Assembly (NCBI GenBank): GCA_045537905.1 | Contig: JAZSQJ010000038.1 | Span: 1 to 64,000, forward strand | Reading direction: 5' to 3' | Length of the DNA stretch: 64,000 bases | From: SIG636 sp045537905 | GTDB taxonomy: Bacteria; Bacillota; Clostridia; Oscillospirales; CAG-382 | In this document: positions 51,894-59,676 of the stretch, in pieces | Position numbering within the stretch: the first letter of the stretch is position 1 | Layout of the letters: each line of letters starts with the position of its first letter | Program-made: the position numbers and the translations under genes | The notes under the pieces: generated by a model | Database searches by the model: none | What the model saw: the letters and a program-made list of their open reading frames with translations, nothing else | Told to the model about the DNA's origin: nothing

Positions 51894-54122
51894 ATGGGCT
51901 ATTCTTTTTCAAAAAAGAACAAAAAGAATACGGATACACCCCTGTCGGAAAGCAGGCAAAAGCTGTACGGGCTTATCCCCGAGGGCGAGGAGAGGGTAGC
52001 CACCGCCTCCTATAACCTTAGCTTTGCCAACGCCGTTATTGACGGTGCAGTGGCGCTTACTAAGGACAGGCTTTACCTTTACGACAGCGAAAAGGGAGGC
52101 AGAAGCCTGCCTGTTTCCCACCTTAAGGACGTCAAGACCGTGCAGTACGTAGGCTGTATTGCCCTTGAGTACCAAGAGGACGGGGACAGTGTGGAGCTGT
52201 GCAGAAGCAGTATGACCAACGGGGAAAACCTACGCCGTCTGGTCAAGCGTGCCGCCGCCATTTACGAGGGCAGACACTTTGAGACGGGAGAGGCGGAAAA
52301 GCAAAGCCTTTGTCCCCGCTGCGGCAGACCCTACAGGGCAGGCAGCAATAACTGCGAGCGTTGCGTAGGTAAAAAGGGCCTTTACCGCCGTTTGCTTCAG
52401 TACGTAAAGCCCTACGCTTTACCTATATCCATAGCTATACTTTTGTATTTTGCCAACAGCGGACTGAGGCTTTTGTCTCCCCTGTTGCAAAAGACCCTGG
52501 TAGACGAATACATACAATCGGGCAAGCCCTTTGCCGAGCTTGCCGCAGGCTTTTATATAATCATAACCCTTATGGTGCTGACGGCGCTGTCCGTAGTGGT
52601 GGCAAGGCTTATCCGCAGTACCATAATGATTAAGGTGGGCAACAAGGTGGCGGTCAAGCTCCGCAGTCTTGTCTTTGCCAGCGTAAACAAAATGTCCCTG
52701 GGTGACGTCCACCGCCGTACAGCGGGTGAGCTTATAACGAGGGTCACCTCGGATACCCAGGTGCTAAAGCAGTTTTTGACAAATACCGTGCCGGAGTTGT
52801 TTCAGTTTGGCATAATGCTTGTAACCACCATCGCCATACTTTTCAGTATGAACTGGCGGCTGGGTATGTTTATCCTTCTTCCCGTGCCTCTGCTTGTTCT
52901 CTGCTTCCGTATGACAAGACGCCGTGTTCACAGGCTGTACCGCCAGCAGTGGCAGGCAAACTCTGCGGTAAACACAGTGCTGCACGACGTATTTTCGGGC
53001 ATCCGCGTGGTAAAGGTTTTCGGCACCGAGGCAGAGGAGCTTAAACGCTTTGACAGGGCAGTAAAAAAGGAGGCTGATATTGCCTTCCGTAACGAGCTGG
53101 TATGGTGCCTGCTTATGCCTACGGTAGACTTCCTTATGCGTGTAGGGGAGTACGCTACCCTTATAATAGCAGGCGGTATGGTGATAGAGGGCAGCCTCAG
53201 TATGGGCAGCGTTCAGCAGCTTGTGTCCTATACGGCTATGGTTTACGAGCCTATCCGTTGGATGTCCGGCGTGCCCCGTGTGCTTACCCGTACCGCTACC
53301 TCTATGCACAAGGTTTTTGAGATTATAGACGAGGAGCCTGACGTTAAGGATGCTCCAAACCCTATAGAAAAGCAGATAGAGGGCAACGTCAGCTTCAAGG
53401 GAGCCTTCTTTGGCTACAACAGTCTGGAGTACGTGCTTAAGGACATAAACCTTGACATCAAAAAGGGCGAGATGATAGGCATAGTGGGCAGAAGCGGCGT
53501 GGGTAAGTCCACTCTTATCAATCTGGTAATGCGTCTTTACGACCTGGACGAGGGCACCCTTCTGGTAGACGGCGTGCCTATCGGTAAGTACAGCCAAAGC
53601 TGTTTACGCTCCCAGATAGGCGTGGTACTGCAGGAAAGCTTCCTTTTTAAGGGTACCATCAGCCAGAATATATCCTACGGCACTCCCGATGCGGACTACG
53701 ACAGCATCATCCGTGCCGCAAAATCCGGCGGAGCCCACTCCTTTATAATGAGCCGACCCGACGCTTACGACAGCGTTGTAAGCGAGCGTGGGCAAAGCCT
53801 TAGCGGCGGCGAGCGGCAGCGTGTGCAAATTGCCCGTGCTATCCTTCGCAACCCCCGCATATTGATTCTTGATGAGGCAACCTCGGCACTGGATACCGAG
53901 ACCGAAAAGCAGATACAGGACGCTATTGCCGCCTTCACCAAGGACAGGACCACCATAGCCATAGCTCACCGCCTGTCAACCCTCCGCAATGCCAACCGTC
54001 TGGTGGTACTGGAAAAGGGCAGAGTAGAGGAAACGGGCAGCCATGAGGAGCTTATGAAAAAAGGCGGCAGATACTACAAGCTGGTAATGGCACAGCGAGG
54101 CATATCCAAGCTAAGTAAATGA
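51894..54122 (+). CDS. ABC exporter half-transporter with PH-like and zinc-ribbon N-terminus (second of pair)
   Basis: The 742-residue protein has the same unusual layout as the gene at 48969. It starts with a PH-like region (VIDGAVALTKDRLYLYDSEK), then a zinc ribbon (CPRCGRPYRAGSNNCERC, about 142-159) and six membrane helices. The ATPase has GRSGVGKST, LSGGERQR and ILILDEATSALD. Both ATPase sites look intact, so neither subunit is a degenerate partner. It is the last of the three transporter genes, and the dehydrogenase gene follows after 25 bases. Confidence 0.85.
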   Translation: MGYSFSKKNKKNTDTPLSESRQKLYGLIPEGEERVATASYNLSFANAVIDGAVALTKDRLYLYDSEKGGRSLPVSHLKDVKTVQYVGCIALEYQEDGDSVELCRSSMTNGENLRRLVKRAAAIYEGRHFETGEAEKQSLCPRCGRPYRAGSNNCERCVGKKGLYRRLLQYVKPYALPISIAILLYFANSGLRLLSPLLQKTLVDEYIQSGKPFAELAAGFYIIITLMVLTALSVVVARLIRSTIMIKVGNKVAVKLRSLVFASVNKMSLGDVHRRTAGELITRVTSDTQVLKQFLTNTVPELFQFGIMLVTTIAILFSMNWRLGMFILLPVPLLVLCFRMTRRRVHRLYRQQWQANSAVNTVLHDVFSGIRVVKVFGTEAEELKRFDRAVKKEADIAFRNELVWCLLMPTVDFLMRVGEYATLIIAGGMVIEGSLSMGSVQQLVSYTAMVYEPIRWMSGVPRVLTRTATSMHKVFEIIDEEPDVKDAPNPIEKQIEGNVSFKGAFFGYNSLEYVLKDINLDIKKGEMIGIVGRSGVGKSTLINLVMRLYDLDEGTLLVDGVPIGKYSQSCLRSQIGVVLQESFLFKGTISQNISYGTPDADYDSIIRAAKSGGAHSFIMSRPDAYDSVVSERGQSLSGGERQRVQIARAILRNPRILILDEATSALDTETEKQIQDAIAAFTKDRTTIAIAHRLSTLRNANRLVVLEKGRVEETGSHEELMKKGGRYYKLVMAQRGISKLSK

Positions 54123-54147
54123 CATCCGAAAGGACGGTTATATAATT

Positions 54148-55104
54148 ATGAAGATTACAGTAATAGGCTGCGGCAGATGGGGCTCCTTTATAGCCTACTA
54201 TCTGGACCGCATCGGCAATCAGGTTACCATAGGTGCACAGCCTGACGATGCTGGGGCGCACTCCTTTGCGGAAAGCCGCACCAACGGCACGATAGTTATG
54301 CCGGACAGGGTACGGTTTGTGTTTGACGTCAAAGAGTCGGTAGAGGAAGCAGAGATAGTCGTGTTCTCCGTCCCCTCCCAAAACCTCCGTGGGCTTTTGA
54401 CCGAGCTTAAGGAGAGTATGGCGGGCAAGGGTATTATTCTTTGTATGAAGGGGCTGGAGATATCCACGGGCAAACGCCTTACTGAAGTTGTGGGCGACGT
54501 TCTGCCCGAAAACAAGGCGGCAGTCTGGGTAGGCCCCGGCCACCCTCAGGAGTTTGCCGAGGGCAAGCCTAACTGTATGGTAATAGACAGCAGCGACAGG
54601 GACTATATGAAGCTGCTTGTAGACAGCTTTACAGGGGAGCTTATCCGTTTTTACTACGGTGAGGATCTGATAGGCAACGAGGTTGGTGCCGCTACGAAGA
54701 ACGTTATAGGTATAGCGGCAGGGCTTCTTGACGGTATAGGTCTGCCCTCCCTTAAGGGTGCCCTGATGTCCAGAGGCACAAGGGAGATAGCAAGGCTTAT
54801 CGAGGCTATGGGAGGCAATCCTCTCTCCGCCTACGGGCTTTGCCACCTGGGTGACTACGAGGCAACCGTGTTCTCTAAGTTCAGCCACAACCGCTATTTT
54901 GGCGAAGCCTTTGCCAAGGGCGAAAGCTACACCCTTCTTGCGGAGGGTGCCTATACCGTGCAGGCGCTTATGCGTATCAAGGACGAGCTGGGGGTAGAGC
55001 TTCCCATCTGTACGGCGGTAAACGATATAGTACACGGAGGAGCAGACCCCAAGGCAACCCTTAACGCCCTCTTTGCCCGCACCATTAAAACAGAGTTTGA
55101 ATAA
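54148..55104 (+). CDS. NAD(P)-dependent glycerol-3-phosphate dehydrogenase, divergent GpsA
   Basis: The 318-residue protein has an N-terminal nucleotide fold (VIGCGRWGSFIAYYL, where typical GpsA has GAGSWGTA). The GPGHPQEFA block corresponds to GPSHAEE, and AATKNVIGIAAGLLDGIGLP leads to ALMSRGTREIARLIEAMGGN. The end LCHLGDYEATVFSKFSHNRY corresponds to the GLGDLxxTCxSxxSRN block, with several substitutions. It should reduce dihydroxyacetone phosphate to glycerol-3-phosphate for lipid synthesis. The divergence means a related 2-hydroxyacid activity cannot be excluded. It is in tandem with glyS. Confidence 0.75.
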   Translation: MKITVIGCGRWGSFIAYYLDRIGNQVTIGAQPDDAGAHSFAESRTNGTIVMPDRVRFVFDVKESVEEAEIVVFSVPSQNLRGLLTELKESMAGKGIILCMKGLEISTGKRLTEVVGDVLPENKAAVWVGPGHPQEFAEGKPNCMVIDSSDRDYMKLLVDSFTGELIRFYYGEDLIGNEVGAATKNVIGIAAGLLDGIGLPSLKGALMSRGTREIARLIEAMGGNPLSAYGLCHLGDYEATVFSKFSHNRYFGEAFAKGESYTLLAEGAYTVQALMRIKDELGVELPICTAVNDIVHGGADPKATLNALFARTIKTEFE

Positions 55105-55131
55105 AAATAACATAAAAAGAGGTATTGCAGT

Positions 55132-56532
55132 ATGAAAAACACCGAAAAAACAATGGAAAAAATCGTTGCCCATTGCAAAAACCGCGGCTTTGTATACAGC
55201 GGCAGTGAAATCTACGGCGGTCTTGCAAACGCATGGGACTTTGGCCCTCTGGGCGTTGAGATGAAAAACAATCTCAAAAGAGCCTGGTGGCAGAAGTTCG
55301 TACAGGAAAGACCCGAGAACGTAGGTCTTGACAGTGCTATTCTTATGAACCCCAAGGTTTGGGTTGCATCCGGCCACGTTGGCGGCTTTTCTGACCCTCT
55401 TATGGATTGCCGCGGCTGTAAAATGCGTCACCGTGCAGACAAGCTCATCGAGGAATACGTGGCAGAAACCGGCGAGGACGTAAATCCCGGTGCTATGAGC
55501 TTTGACGATATGGCTCAGTTCATCAAGGAAAAGGGCATAACCTGCCCCCACTGCGGCAAGGCTGACTTTACCGATATAAAGAAGTTTAACCTTATGTTCA
55601 AGACCTTCCAGGGCGTTACCGAGGACAGTGCGGCAGAGATTTATCTCCGTCCCGAAACGGCTCAGGGTATCTTTGTAAACTTCAAGAACATTCAGCGTAC
55701 CACCAGAAAAAAGCTTCCCTTCGGCGTTTGTCAGATAGGTAAGTCCTTCCGTAACGAAATCACCCCCGGTAACTTTATCTTCCGTATCCGTGAGTTTGAG
55801 CAGATGGAGATGGAATTCTTCTGCAAGCCCGGTACCGACCTTGAGTGGTTTGCTTTCTGGAAGGATTACTGTGCCAACTTCCTTTACAGCCTGGGTATGG
55901 ATAAGGACAACCTTAAGCTTCGTGACCACGACCCCGAGGAGCTTTGCTTCTACTCCAAGGCTACTACCGACTTCGAGTATCTGTTCCCCTTCGGCTGGGG
56001 TGAGCTTTGGGGCATCGCCGACCGTACCGACTACGACCTTACACAGCACTCCGAGCATAGCGGTGAAAGCCTTGAGTATTTCGATCCCGAAACCAACGAA
56101 AAGTATATCCCCTACGTTATCGAGCCCTCTCTGGGTGCAGACAGAGTTATGCTTGCCTTCCTCGTTGAGTCCTATGACGAGGAGGACATCGGCACTCCTG
56201 AAAAGCCCGATATCAGAACGGTTATGCACCTGCATCCCGCAATCGCTCCCTTCAAGGCGGCAATCCTGCCCCTTTCCAAGAAGCTTTCCGACAAGGCTGC
56301 AGAGATATACAACGAGCTTGCTAAGAGCTTCCCCGTTGATTTTGACGACACAGGCTCCATCGGTAAGCGTTACCGCCGTGAGGGCGAGATTGGTACCCCC
56401 TTCTGCATTACCTACGACTTTGAAAGCGAAGAGGACGGTTGCGTAACCGTTCGCGACCGTGACACAATGCAGCAGGTAAGGCTTCCTATCTCCGAGCTTA
56501 AGGATTATATTGCAAAGTCTCTTGAGTTTTAG
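55132..56532 (+). CDS. glyS: Glycyl-tRNA synthetase, dimeric type
   Basis: The 466-residue class II synthetase charges tRNA-Gly. The family start is clear (FVYSGSEIYGGLANAWDFGP), then RGCKMRHRAD and CPHCGKADF (zinc-type Cys), RPETAQGIFVNFKNI, GKSFRNEITPGNFIFRIREF and FEQMEMEFF. The C-terminal anticodon-binding domain ends RDRDTMQQVRLPISELKDYI. No T-box leader is present: only 27 bases separate it from the previous gene, so it is probably read through from upstream. It ends at a strong terminator. Confidence 0.93.
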   Translation: MKNTEKTMEKIVAHCKNRGFVYSGSEIYGGLANAWDFGPLGVEMKNNLKRAWWQKFVQERPENVGLDSAILMNPKVWVASGHVGGFSDPLMDCRGCKMRHRADKLIEEYVAETGEDVNPGAMSFDDMAQFIKEKGITCPHCGKADFTDIKKFNLMFKTFQGVTEDSAAEIYLRPETAQGIFVNFKNIQRTTRKKLPFGVCQIGKSFRNEITPGNFIFRIREFEQMEMEFFCKPGTDLEWFAFWKDYCANFLYSLGMDKDNLKLRDHDPEELCFYSKATTDFEYLFPFGWGELWGIADRTDYDLTQHSEHSGESLEYFDPETNEKYIPYVIEPSLGADRVMLAFLVESYDEEDIGTPEKPDIRTVMHLHPAIAPFKAAILPLSKKLSDKAAEIYNELAKSFPVDFDDTGSIGKRYRREGEIGTPFCITYDFESEEDGCVTVRDRDTMQQVRLPISELKDYIAKSLEF

Positions 56533-56570
56533 GCGTAATATAAAGCTATAAGTAATAGTGAAAAAGCGCA

Positions 56571-56611
56571 GAGGGCAATAAACCGTCTCGGTCTATTGCC
56601 CTCGTTTTTTT
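56571..56611 (+). terminator. Intrinsic terminator of glyS
   Basis: GAGGGCAATA (56571-56580) pairs with TATTGCCCTC (56594-56603), followed by a run of Ts (56605-56611). Confidence 0.88.
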
Positions 56612-56670
56612 ATAAGGTGTGTTAAATTGTAAAAACGCTTTCATATACGGTTAATCGCAACAGTTTAATC

Positions 56671-56698
56671 GTAGGGGCGACCATTGGTCGCCCGCTAC
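56671..56698 (+). repeat. Interspersed palindrome
   Basis: GTAGGGGCGACCATTGGTCG followed by CCCG: the GGGCGACC/GGTCGCCC stem is perfect. A related unit with the same lead-in, TTTAATCGTAGG or TTAAATCGTAGG, lies at 56789. Confidence 0.7.
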
Positions 56699-56788
56699 AT
56701 TGCATTAAATACCTATGTTGCGGGGTACGATAAAACGAAACGGTTGCAAGGTTCATAACAAAATACGATAAAACAAGTCGGTTAAATC

Positions 56789-56817
56789 GTAGGGCGGGTG
56801 GCTTGCTCCCGCCGTTG
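56789..56817 (+). repeat. Interspersed palindrome, second type
   Basis: A GTAGG lead, then GGCGGG and CCCGCC arms around TGGCTTGCT. It shares the upstream flank with the unit at 56671 but has a different stem. Confidence 0.65.
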
Positions 56818-56839
56818 TAACAATCAAAGAAAGCACTGC

Positions 56840-56874
56840 AAATTATGATAAACCGTTACGTTTTATCATAATTT
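56840..56874. repeat. 13-pair perfect inverted repeat
   Basis: AAATTATGATAAA (56840-56852) pairs with TTTATCATAATTT (56862-56874). It has no terminator context. Confidence 0.6.
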
Positions 56875-56948
56875 ACGGTACCGTTCGACAAAAAAAGCAG
56901 GTTCCGTCTCATTAACGCAAAGCCTTAAACTTTGAGAATAAAAAAACA

Positions 56949-56991
56949 AGCACCTCCTAGCAGGTCGGGAGTGCACTGTTCGGAGGTGCTT
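56949..56991. repeat. Hairpin with 10-pair stem
   Basis: AAGCACCTCC (56949-56958) pairs with GGAGGTGCTT (56982-56991). An inner GTGCACT lies in the loop. It stands at the left edge of the hairpin array. Confidence 0.6.
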
Positions 56992-57007
56992 CTGCTAAAA
57001 TACTTTT

Positions 57008-57163
57008 AGTGAAGTTTTCGCCTAGGCGAAAGTGAAGTTGTTACAATAGGTAACAGTGAAGTTCGTGCTACGCACGAGTGAAGTAAAGTTTGCCCCATAT
57101 ACTTTGCCGTAGGCAAAACTTCACTGCCTGCAGGGCAACTTTACTTACGAAGTAAACTTCACT
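57008..57163. repeat. Array of small hairpins joined by AGTGAAGTT / AACTTCACT
   Basis: AGTGAAGT(T) occurs at 57008, 57031, 57055 and 57077. Each copy is followed by its own short stem: TTCGCC-TAG-GCGAA, GTTAC...GTAAC and CGTGC-TAC-GCACG. From 57117 the joining motif is inverted (AACTTCACT at 57117 and 57155), with stems TTTGCC-GTA-GGCAAA and GCC-TGCA-GGGC. The whole block is thus both a tandem array and a large inverted repeat. It is noncoding. Confidence 0.7.
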
Positions 57164-57186
57164 TGCCTCATCGGGGCAAACTTAAT

Positions 57187-57220
57187 AGGGGTTGGCTCAA
57201 ATTAATTTGAGACAACCCCT
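57187..57220 (-). terminator. Long inverted repeat, probable terminator of the glucosaminidase gene
   Basis: AGGGGTTG...CTCAAATTAATTTGAG...CAACCCCT is nearly perfectly self-complementary over 34 bases and lies 27 bases past the minus-strand stop. The T tract that follows is weak. Confidence 0.55.
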
Positions 57221-57247
57221 GCTTCTTAAATTATTAAAACAATGCTT

Positions 57248-58732
57248 TTATGCGTTTTTAGCTATGGCAATATAATCGGCGGTGGTAATACGGTTATCGC
57301 TGTTGTAATCTGCCGCCCTTCTGTACACTCGGTCGGGCAGGGAGCTGTCGTCACCTGCAAGGTACACCTTAAGAGAGATAAGGTCAGCGGTGCTGGTCTT
57401 GCCGTCGCCGTTGGTGTCGCCCTTAACCTCTACGATATAGGTAGCGCCCGAAACGGTAACTTTACAGCCCGTGCCTACGTAAGCGGTGTCGGACAAAAGG
57501 GTGCCGTCTGCAGACTTTACGGTGGCACTGACGCCGGAAAGACCGTAATAGGTATCAACAACAGCGGCGGTAGTGTAGGCCTCGATGCCCGAAAGAATGG
57601 ATGTATAGCGGTCAACCGTCCAGCCTGCCAGGTTAACGTAGCTTATGGAGTTTTTGTTTGCAAAGGTTTCAACAACGCCGTTGCCCTGGCCAAAGAGGGT
57701 AAGTCCCCCGCCCAGACCGTTAAAGGCACCGTCCTCGATAGAGGAAACGCTGTTGCCTACTACGACGGTATCAACCTTCGTCCCGTTAAAGGCGCCTGCA
57801 GAAATGCTTTTTGCCTCGGCGGGGATAGAAGCGGTGCCGCTTACAAGGCACTTAACGTATACGCCGTCAGCTACGATACAGCCGTAGCCGCTTTTAACGG
57901 TAACGGAGCAGCTTGCACTCTTTCCCTCAGCGCTGAGGGAAAGGCTTGCGGTGCCGTCGCCTATAGCCGTTACGGTGTTGCCTGTAACGCTTACAACGGC
58001 GGTGTTACTGCTGCTTACGGTGTAGGTAGCGCTGCTTGCGGAGATATTAAGGGTGTAGGTAGCGCCCTTTTCCATATAAAGGCTTGTGGGTTTAAGGGAA
58101 ACACTGCCCGTGTTGCCTACGCTTCCGTTGCCGTTGCCGAAATCGTAGTTATACTTTTCAAGGTCGTACTGCTCGATAACCTTGATAAGACAGTCGGTAT
58201 AAATAGGATCTGCACAGTAGTTGTCATCAACAAGGAGCTTGCAGACAGACTTGTAATCGTAGTTACCGCGAATGTTTTCGTAGTTGGGGGATTTGTTAAA
58301 CAAAGCGCTGTGGTCGTTAACGCTCTCCTGCCAGCTGGTGTAGGCACGCCAGAAGGAAAGGCTGTATTCCTTAACGTAAGCGTCGCCCTTTGTCGCCTTA
58401 AGGGATGCCCAGCTTGCGTAAAGCACCTTTTCGTTACGGTCGTAAACCATACCGCCCCAGGTGCTGTAGGCTCTTATGCCAAACAGGTTGTTAGCCTCCT
58501 TGGCAAGGGTGCTGGTGCCCCAGCCGCTTTCCCATATAGCCTGCGCCACAGAGACGGATGCAAGTATCTTGTTGTCACGCATATCGTTGGTACACATAGG
58601 ACCAACCGTGTCAAGAAAATACTGCATCTCACTGGCAGTTGCGGCGCCTGCCGTCACGGTAGGCATCGCCGTCAACAGCGTGGCTACGGCGATAATAATC
58701 GCCAGCAGTAATGCTGTTCTCTTGGTTTTCAT
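57248..58732 (-). CDS. Secreted N-acetylglucosaminidase with Ig-like, repeat and dockerin domains
   Basis: The start is the ATG at 58732-58730, ahead of the signal peptide MKTKRTALLLAIIIAVATLL. The frame extends 20 codons upstream without need. Of 494 residues, about 35-190 form a glucosaminidase (PF01832-type) domain with VAQAIWESGWGTSTLAKEAN, NNLFGIRAY and YDYKSVCKLLVDD. The Glu in WESGWG is the expected catalytic acid. A Big_2-like domain (VSLKPTSLYMEKGATYTLNI) and an LRR_5-like piece follow. A linker (SDTAYVGTGCKVTVSGATYI) then leads into a type-two dockerin (VKGDTNGDGKTSTADLISLK, YNSDNRITTADYIAI). It cleaves peptidoglycan glycan strands outside the cell. It is co-transcribed with the membrane gene upstream. 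Confidence 0.85.
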   Translation of the reverse strand: MKTKRTALLLAIIIAVATLLTAMPTVTAGAATASEMQYFLDTVGPMCTNDMRDNKILASVSVAQAIWESGWGTSTLAKEANNLFGIRAYSTWGGMVYDRNEKVLYASWASLKATKGDAYVKEYSLSFWRAYTSWQESVNDHSALFNKSPNYENIRGNYDYKSVCKLLVDDNYCADPIYTDCLIKVIEQYDLEKYNYDFGNGNGSVGNTGSVSLKPTSLYMEKGATYTLNISASSATYTVSSSNTAVVSVTGNTVTAIGDGTASLSLSAEGKSASCSVTVKSGYGCIVADGVYVKCLVSGTASIPAEAKSISAGAFNGTKVDTVVVGNSVSSIEDGAFNGLGGGLTLFGQGNGVVETFANKNSISYVNLAGWTVDRYTSILSGIEAYTTAAVVDTYYGLSGVSATVKSADGTLLSDTAYVGTGCKVTVSGATYIVEVKGDTNGDGKTSTADLISLKVYLAGDDSSLPDRVYRRAADYNSDNRITTADYIAIAKNA

Positions 58733-58760
58733 AATAAAAAGCTCTTCCTTTCTGTACTTA

Positions 58761-59525
58761 CTATGCGGGTACGGCAGGCGTGGGTAATGCAACCCTCAGG
58801 GTAAACCCGTCGTTCTCTCCGCTGCGATAGAAGGTGGTCTTACCCGCCTCCCTTGTTATAATAGCCCCGTAAAAGTAGTTTTCAATCAACTCAAGGGGAA
58901 TATAATAATCGTCAGTAAAAATAATATTAGAGCTAAGTCTTACGGTAGAGCCGTTGATCTCCACGGCAGAGGAGTTTTTGAACAAAGACAGGCTTTGGTC
59001 TATATTATGGAAATACAGCGTAACCTGTTCCTTGTCCCCTGCTACGGTAAACTTGTAAAGCAGGGCAAGATCGGAGGCGGATACGTACTGAACACCGTCT
59101 ATATTGGAGGCGGAGGCAGATATAGTCTCAATCGCCTTACCCTCGCTGTCGGTGATGACCAGCTTGTTTTCCAAGGCGCTGTCACCGCCTGTGTACAGGG
59201 AGTACACGAAAAGGGCGGTAAGCAGACAAAAGGCTACATATATAATAAGGCATAGGGAAAGACGGGCAAAAAAGGTCTCCTTCCTTTCACGGCGCAGTCT
59301 CTCCTGCATAGCTTTCCGCTTCCTTGCCGCGTCAATCTGTTCCTGAGTCGGCTTAGGCTTGGCGTTCTGCCCGTTTCCTTGTCTGTTTGGTATATCCTTG
59401 GGTCGCCTTACGCCGCCGCGCTGTGCCTCGGCAGGGCGTCTTCCTGTCGAAACGCTTCTTTTAGGGGCGACATTCTGTGCTTTTTGGGGTCTTAAACCCC
59501 TATTTGTATTATTTTCCGTGCTCAA
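58761..59525 (-). CDS. Bitopic membrane protein with copper-amine-oxidase-N-like outer domain
   Basis: I chose the TTG at 59525, 8 bases after GAGG. The in-frame GTG at 59540 lies too close to the -10 element to be transcribed with a leader. The 254-residue protein has a basic, disordered cytoplasmic tail (about 1-85, KPTQEQIDAARKRKAMQERL). One transmembrane helix (LSLCLIIYVAFCLLTALFVY) leads into an outer part with SASDLALLYKFTVAGDKEQV and DDYYIPLELIENYFYGAIIT. That part is like the Cu_amine_oxidN1 repeats of clostridial wall proteins. It lies 28 bases before the glucosaminidase, so a role in wall turnover is likely. Confidence 0.65.
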   Translation of the reverse strand: MSTENNTNRGLRPQKAQNVAPKRSVSTGRRPAEAQRGGVRRPKDIPNRQGNGQNAKPKPTQEQIDAARKRKAMQERLRRERKETFFARLSLCLIIYVAFCLLTALFVYSLYTGGDSALENKLVITDSEGKAIETISASASNIDGVQYVSASDLALLYKFTVAGDKEQVTLYFHNIDQSLSLFKNSSAVEINGSTVRLSSNIIFTDDYYIPLELIENYFYGAIITREAGKTTFYRSGENDGFTLRVALPTPAVPA

Positions 59526-59543
59526 AGCATAACACCTCACCCT

Positions 59544-59572
59544 ATTATACCATACAAAAACTCATTTGTGAA
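59544..59572 (-). promoter_or_regulatory. Sigma-A promoter of the glucosaminidase operon
   Basis: On the minus strand: TTCACA (59572-59567), 17-base spacer, TATAAT (59549-59544). It predicts a leader of only about 12 bases before the TTG at 59525. Confidence 0.65.
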
Positions 59573-59676
59573 GTAAAAATTTAACTTTTTTTCAAAAAAA
59601 TTATAATATGTAATTATAAAGGGCAAAAACGGGGGCAACACTTGAGGTAGCAAAAACTCTTTTGGAGGTGCTTTAT

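Noticed and set aside
55105..55131. T-box riboswitch for glyS
   Set aside because: The gap to the previous gene is only 27 bases, too short for a T-box.
54052..56235. A 727-codon open frame on the minus strand
   Set aside because: It lies antisense to gpsA-like and glyS genes, which have clear families. The frame is open because of codon bias, has no ribosome site and its translation resembles no protein.
57008..57163. CRISPR array
   Set aside because: Units are 22-24 bases with self-complementary spacers and invert midway. No cas genes are present.
57242..58711. A 489-codon open frame on the plus strand
   Set aside because: It is the complement of the glucosaminidase-dockerin gene and its Ala/Gly/Val-rich translation is a shadow.
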